A DNA stretch of 64,000 bases from Sciurus carolinensis (taxonomy: Eukaryota; Chordata; Mammalia; Rodentia; Sciuridae). Below, in pieces: positions 58,635 through 64,000 of the stretch. The translations under genes were made by a program, and so were the position numbers. Where the stretch lies: positions 39,317,454-39,381,453 of the forward strand of contig NC_062214.1 in the NCBI RefSeq assembly GCF_902686445.1. Direction: 5' to 3'. Each line of letters starts with the position of its first letter. The first letter of the stretch is position 1. The notes beneath the pieces were generated by a model. The model searched no databases, was not told the DNA's origin, and was given only the letters and a program-made list of their open reading frames with translations.

Positions 58635-59189
58635 ACCCAAAGGACTTAAAATCAGCATACTACAGAGATACGGCCACATCAATGTTCATTGCTGCTCAAT
58701 TCACCATAGCCAGATTGTGGAACCAACCTAGATGTCCTTCAATTGATGAATGGATAAAGAAACTGTGGCATATATATACAATGGAATATTACTCCACCTT
58801 AAAGAATGACAAAATTATGGCATTTGCAGGCAAAAGGATGAAATTGGAGAATATCATGCTAAGTGAGATAAGCCAATCTCAAAAAACTAAAGGACAAATG
58901 ATCTCGCTGATAAGCGGATGAGGACATATAATGGGGGGTGGGGGGGTTTAGCGTTAGGGTTAGGGTTAGGGTTAGGTTTAGGGTTAGGGTTAAGGAGGTG
59001 GCAAGAATGGAGAAAGGAAGGACTGTATAGAGGGAAAAGAGGGGTGGGAGGGGTGGGGGGAAGGAAAAAAATAACAGAATGAATCAAACACCATTACCCT
59101 ATGTAAATTTATGATTACACAAATGGTATGCCTTGACTCCATGTACAAACAGAGAAACAACATGTATCCCATTTGTTTACAATAAAAAA
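58635..59189 (+). mobile_element. 5'-truncated young L1 3' end (plus strand)
   Basis: Holds the last 90 or so codons of ORF2 (open; [16 protein letters not shown], then [14 protein letters not shown]) and a complete 3' UTR with a G-rich and telomere-like tract, ending in AATAAA and poly-A. Exact 15-base repeats AAAAGCAATTGGTAT flank it at 58620-58634 and 59190-59204. Low decay, so recent. It is the only L1 on the plus strand. Confidence 0.95.
58948..58993 (+). repeat. Telomere-like (TTAGGG)n tract in an L1 3' UTR
   Basis: About eight hexamers, five of them exact TTAGGG, the others TTAGCG, TTAGGT and TTAAGG. It sits after a GGGGGGTGGGGGGG run (58933-58946) and before more G-rich sequence. Four or more G-triplets with short loops could form a G-quadruplex. 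Confidence 0.95.
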
Positions 59190-59507
59190 AAAAGCAATTG
59201 GTATTTTTCAATATCCACAAGATGCAAATTATAATTTTTCTCTGTGTATAGGAAAAAAGAGACACATTTTGGACAAATTATTAAATTTGATATTAATGAA
59301 GTTATACTTTTCCATGTTTCAGAGGAGTTTTTATATTTATAGTTAACATAAACATAATAATGTAATTTGTCATATCTTAAACAATGTAAAATTCCTTGTA
59401 TTAATATAAAGCAACTGTAATTTGAAATGGAATTATGGATTTATATCATTTAATTAAAGAAAAATTATGTGTTTTGTTTTTCAAGTTATGGAAAAGATTC
59501 ATTTCTT

Positions 59508-59600
59508 TTTTTTTTTTTTTTTTTGCGGTGCTGGGGATTGAACTCAGGGCCTTGTGCTTGCGAGGCAAGCACTCTACCAACTGAGCTATCTCCCCAGCCC
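59508..59600 (-). mobile_element. ID SINE (minus strand)
   Basis: T run to 59524, then the reversed ID head (GCGGTGCTGGGGATTGAACT to CTCCCCAGCCC). Exact 13-base repeats AGATTCATTTCTT at 59495-59507 and 59601-59613. Youngest-looking ID copy here. Confidence 0.96.
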
Positions 59601-59613
59601 AGATTCATTTCTT

Positions 59614-60159
59614 AATAGTGCTAAAATTAAAAATGAGGAGTACTAATGATAGAAAACTTAGAATATATTTACTTACCTATAGTTACTTTCATTTTGTGTG
59701 TTTCGCTATAACCATATAATAATAATATAATGTACATTTCAAAAAGCTAGAAGAAAGGATATTGAAAATTTTTACCATCAAGAAATGATAAATGAGGTGA
59801 TAGTTTCTTATTTAAACATCACACAATTTATGTATTTATATATATATACATATATATATATGCACATATGTAGACATATCAAAACATCATTACTGTGTTG
59901 AAATGTATAGTTTTTATGTTTCTTATTTGTACCAGAAAAAATAAATTTCACTTTAAAATAAAGTGTTTAGCCAGTTTGTATTAAATTGATGAGAGCTTAG
60001 CTTGAATGTACTGGCCATTACTATTTTAATAAATTTAAACTTAGTTCAATCTTAAATATTGATAATTAAGAACTATATCCCTAGGGTACATATATTAGTA
60101 CATATGTATATATGCATATATATAATTGTTTACATTACCAAATCATAATGAGGATTTTC
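59614..60159. other. Non-genic AT-rich DNA
   Basis: Only TA/CA-rich low-complexity patches at about 59838-59865 and 60100-60125. Confidence 0.65.
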
Positions 60160-60247
60160 TTTTTTTTGGTGGTGGTGCTGGGGATTGAACCCAGGGCCTT
60201 TTGCATGCAAGGCAAGCACTCTATCAACTGAACTATATCCCCAGCCC
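60160..60247 (-). mobile_element. ID SINE (minus strand)
   Basis: Short T run with a (GGT)n variant, then GCTGGGGATTGAACCCAGGG and the ID end CATATCCCCAGCCC-like text. Target repeats not clear. Confidence 0.92.
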
Positions 60248-60589
60248 TAATTTTCATTTTTTAATTGTCATTTTTTGGCTAATGTTATCAGAGTATTAAA
60301 TTTAATGTTTCAAATTAATTTTCTTTTAATTTCAGATTCTAGGAGCTCTAACTTGGTTAGTATTACAATGTTAGTAAATGACATGGAGAAAATATAACTA
60401 AAATGTTTAAATTTCTATCATTTTAAGTTGTATGATATATGAAAATGCTATCTGTTCTGGCCACTTTAATTAGATTAAAGCACTAGTAATACTACCATTG
60501 TATTAGTGTTATTTGAATACATTGCATATCATAGACATTGGATATCTATCTGTTTTGATATAATTTAGGAGAAAGGAAATAATTCCTTA

Positions 60590-60840
60590 AGGGACTATCT
60601 GGCATACTGGAAGGAATATTGGTTTGGTTTTCAATGAAAGGTCTTAAACACTGAATTGACTACTCACTTATCAGTTCATGACCTTGGGCAAGCAAGTTAC
60701 CATTACTCTAACTTCAGTTTCTTCATTTATTACAGAAAAAGTAAAATTCCCACTTGACATGATTGTTTGGAGTATGACAGATACCACACAAATCAACTCT
60801 TAAACATTGTCCGATAGATAATAGATGCTTGGAAAAGTGT
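60590..60840 (+). repeat. MIR
   Basis: CATGACCTTGGGCAAGCAAG, CTTCAGTTTCTTCATTTATT and a GATAATAGATGCTTGG tail match MIR on the plus strand. Confidence 0.65.
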
Positions 60841-61439
60841 CATCATGATTCATTTGTGTATTCCATTTTAGTTGTGATAATGGGCATATTTTCTACTTTA
60901 ATGAGCTTATTAAAGTGCATGTTAGCTTCTCCACTGGCCTGGTGATTCAGAATGACTTTCTGATAGAAATGAATCACATAAGAGCTCATTTTAAAATTTT
61001 CATAAGTTGGCCACATTACAAGCCAAATTTAGTACAAGTAGTTAGATCTGAAGTGCTTGATGATCCAAGAATTACGTTAGGGTGAAAGAACCAGGATGTG
61101 GAGGCCAGTGGGCTCCTCCAGGAGTCAGCACTCTTTACTTGTATAATAAGAGTTTAAGGAACTGAAATAAAAATATTGCTTTTTAAATGATGTGTTTATA
61201 TTGGGGAAAAATGGAAACGTATGTTGTATTGAATTTTCTTTAAATTAGGGTAAATAGAAGTGTCACTGCTAGAGAATATGTTTAGATATTGCAGTGGTTA
61301 AAATATAGAGAAAAAAGTTAGCAACATGAATTACATGTCTTCCACTCTAATCCTTACTCTGCCTTTTTTTGTGGGTGGAGCATTGTGGAACTTGGCTCCT
61401 CTTGTAGGAGGTGCTTAATTATGTGAACTTGGGAGTAGC

Positions 61440-61600
61440 ATTACATGGCTTCAAATATGGACTCCAACCTTTGATGTTGTGCATGTTATGCAAACTGTCT
61501 CAATTTTTTCTTTTATAAAATGGGAATAATAAATAATCCTACCTTACTGACTTCTAAGGACTAAGTACTAAATCAATGAGCTAGTAATATGCCCAACATC
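61440..61600 (+). repeat. MIR fragment
   Basis: TGCAAACTGTCTCAATTTTT, TTATAAAATGGGAATAATAA and the tail-like AGTAATATGCCCAACATC fit MIR on the plus strand. Confidence 0.55.
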
Positions 61601-61860
61601 TAATAAAAACTCAAAAAAAATGTGAGCTATTTTTATTTAGTTAAGATTCAGAATATGAATGTAAATTTGAGCAATTATTTGGTGATTACTTTAACCACTG
61701 CATTCCATTCTCTTTAGCCTTCCACTGTACTTGTTGTTTAAAAGCAGTGGGAGCTTAGTAGGCTGTTTAGCACACTTGAGAGTACTTAATGCTGGTTTTA
61801 AATGATTGGAAACAGAAAAGTCACAATTATCATGGGAGTGTTATTTAGCCTTCAAATCTT

Positions 61861-62702
61861 TATTTTTTTTAATTTGTTTTAATTAGTTATACATGACAGC
61901 AGAATACATTTTGATTCATTGTACACAAATGGAGCACAGCTTTTTATTTCTCTGGTTGTACATGATGTAGAGTCATACCATTCATACAATCATACACATA
62001 CCTAGGGTAATGATGCCCATCTCATTCCACCATCTTTCCCACCTACCTCCCCCTCCCTTTCCCTCACTCCCTTCTGCCCAATCCAAAGTTTCATTGTTCT
62101 TCCTTGCCCCCACCCCCATTATGAATCAATATCCACTTATCAGAGAAAACAATTGGCCTTTGTTTTTTGGGGGTTGGCTTATTTCGCTTTGCATGATATT
62201 CTCCAACTTCATCCATCTACCATCCATTTATAGCAAATGCCATAATAGTATTCTCCTTTAAGGCTGAGTATTATACATTGTGTACATATACCACAGTTTC
62301 TTTATCCATTCATCTGCTAAAGGGCATCTAGGTTGGTTCCACAGTTTAGCTATTATGAATTGAGCTGCTATAAACATTGATGTGGCTGCATTGCTGTAGT
62401 ATGCTGATTTTAAGTTCTTTGTGCATAGACCTGGGAGTGGGATAGCTGGGTCAAATGGTGGTTCCATTCCAAGTTTTCTGAGAAATCTCCATACTGCTTT
62501 CCAGAGTGGTTGCACCAATTTTCAGCCCCACAAGCAATGTATGAGTGTGCCTTTTTCCTCAAATCCTTGCTAACTTATTGTTGTTTGTGTTCTTAATCAT
62601 TGACATTCTGACTGGAGTGAGATGAAATCTTAGAGTAACTTTGATTTGCATTTCTCTAATTAGTAGAGATGTTGAACATTTTTTCACATATTTGTTCATC
62701 AG
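61861..62702 (-). mobile_element. 5'-truncated L1, 3' end to ORF2
   Basis: T-rich tail, TTATACATGACAGCAGAATA, ACACAAATGGAGCACAGC, then ORF2 C-terminal text; the 86-codon minus frame at 62258-62518 includes [20 protein letters not shown]. It has stops in the ORF2 remnant and no telomere-like tract. Flanks TCAAATCTT (61852-61860) and TCAAATCTT (62703-62711) form the target duplication. Confidence 0.9.
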
Positions 62703-62711
62703 TCAAATCTT

Positions 62712-64000
62712 TTTTGAACTGAAGCATTCGTACATTTCTGTTTTTTTGATAAAATTTCCCTAGCTTTCTATTAAGTTAGTATCTTCTGAATTTATTTAAC
62801 CTTCAGCTTCTGAAATATACTTTAAATTTATAATGAATTTAGTTAGAAAGTAGTGAGAACTTTCTTGTTCTAATTTTTTCTAGTTAAGTTTTCAGTGTGC
62901 TGAAAGTTTAAAACCTGTCATGATTTGTACCTGGTAAACATGAAAAAGTAGTTTAAAAGATTCACTGTCAGTTGAGATGACTTTATTATTTTTACTTTAA
63001 AAACAGACCACTTTAAAATTTATATTTTTAAGGTCAATCAGAATTCCGACTGAACATCTTTTCAAGTAATATTGAAAACTCTTCTTTGATGTGTTTATGT
63101 TTAAATCAGAAACAGCCCAATGAACTGAAACTTCATATACATGCACACTTTGATTCAGATCACTCATTGGCAGACAAAATAATATGGATGTTTTAGGTGC
63201 TCCTAGAGTAGACTTATGTTTCTTAAATTTTGGTTAATCTTGATTGATTTTAACATACATATTTTAATATATGAATTATAGCAACTTATTTAAACTCTGA
63301 ATATTAAAAGATGAATACACTGTTATAAATTCTTTGAAAAGTTAATTCTATAGAATAGAAACAGCAGTATGTACACACACATACACACACACACACATAC
63401 ACACACACACATACTCACACATACAAGTATTTTTGCTACAGCATTGTCCATATATAACTAAAAACTGGAAATAATTAAGTTGCCATCAATAATGGGAGTG
63501 CTTTCACTCAAATTTTGAAACATTTTAGGATGTTATGCATTACTGAGGGCCATGATATATTGATAAATGAGAAAATTATGTTATATGGCAATTACATTTT
63601 TTTAATAATCACCAGAAGCCTCAATTATGTATATATATTTATATGAGAGTAGAAAAATGGAAAGGAATGGTAGATAAGAGGAGTTGGGTTTGTTTATTAT
63701 ACTTACTTTTACATATTTTAATAAATTCTTCCACATATTATAATGTAATTATGTTCTATTTTAATATATTGTTATATTTTAATTTGTGTTTAACAAATAA
63801 AACATTAGTGTTCAATATTGATTATCCCCAAATTGAAGCATAATAACAAAGGTCATCCTCATAATTATCTGAACTAAGGAGTGCTTGTGAAAGGCTATGA
63901 TTTAGATTAGCCACCAATACTGACCAATCTGTACAAACCACATATGTTCCTATCAAGTTCCCAACAGGAAACAGAAAGAATGGTAACATTAAGATAATTG
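62712..64000. other. Non-genic AT-rich DNA with a (CA)n microsatellite
   Basis: No gene or nameable repeat apart from interrupted (CA)n at 63372-63425. Confidence 0.65.
63372..63425. repeat. (CA)n microsatellite
   Basis: CA dinucleotides with CATA and CATACTCA interruptions. Confidence 0.95.

Noticed and set aside
58948..58993. Interstitial telomere from a chromosome fusion
   Set aside because: The tract lies inside an L1 3' UTR bounded by L1 sequence and recurs in two other L1 copies at the same place.
59508..59600. Functional tRNA gene
   Set aside because: A- and B-box-like motifs belong to an ID SINE with poly-A tail and target duplication; it does not form a full tRNA.

Overview
This window looks like nuclear DNA from a squirrel-family rodent (Sciuridae). 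The lineage call rests on three things seen in the sequence: many ID-type tRNA-derived SINEs, two dimeric B1-dID SINEs (a 7SL-derived B1 head joined to an ID-like tail), and a young L1 family whose 3' ends recur across the window. I found no functional cellular gene, no tRNA or rRNA gene and no CRISPR array. It is AT-rich intergenic or intronic DNA built from layers of retroelements.

Left part (1-27 kb). An ancient L1 remnant (about 1.27-3.25 kb) is split by a young L1 3' end. Next come an IAP-like solo LTR (6131-6647), several ID SINEs and truncated L1 ends, MIR and L2 fossils, and two processed pseudogenes on the minus strand: RPS6 (12380-13157) and LMAN2L (about 13600-15900). The LMAN2L copy splits an ancient dispersed repeat into two halves. 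An MLT1-like LTR lies at about 19.7-20.1 kb, and an L2 at 22.1-23.3 kb is interrupted by an old DNA transposon.

Middle part (27-50 kb). Two near-full-length L1 elements lie on the minus strand in direct orientation, each bounded by a target-site duplication: L1-A (27408-33394) and L1-B (38964-45552). L1-B keeps an open ORF1; its ORF2 has two small frameshifts and one nonsense codon. L1-A has breaks in both ORFs. Their 5' UTRs are built differently: L1-A has 171-177 bp repeats reaching beyond the usual YY1-marked 5' end, and L1-B has a GC-rich array of 66-77 bp units. Two older 3' L1 pieces lie end to end at 45.8-50.2 kb, one carrying a B1-dID insertion.

Right part (50-64 kb). Mostly AT-rich DNA, with a hAT-like fossil, an old L1 5' region (56.28-57.95 kb) split by a younger L1, a plus-strand L1 3' end (58635-59189) carrying a telomere-like (TTAGGG)n tract in its 3' UTR, two ID SINEs, MIRs and one more L1 end.

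No genes work together here. The notable biology is retroelement biology: L1 5' UTR turnover, a telomere-like block confined to the youngest L1 3' UTRs, a CAAGATGGC box near the 5' end of three L1s and the LTR, and a strong strand bias (22 of 24 younger retroinsertions point to the minus strand).
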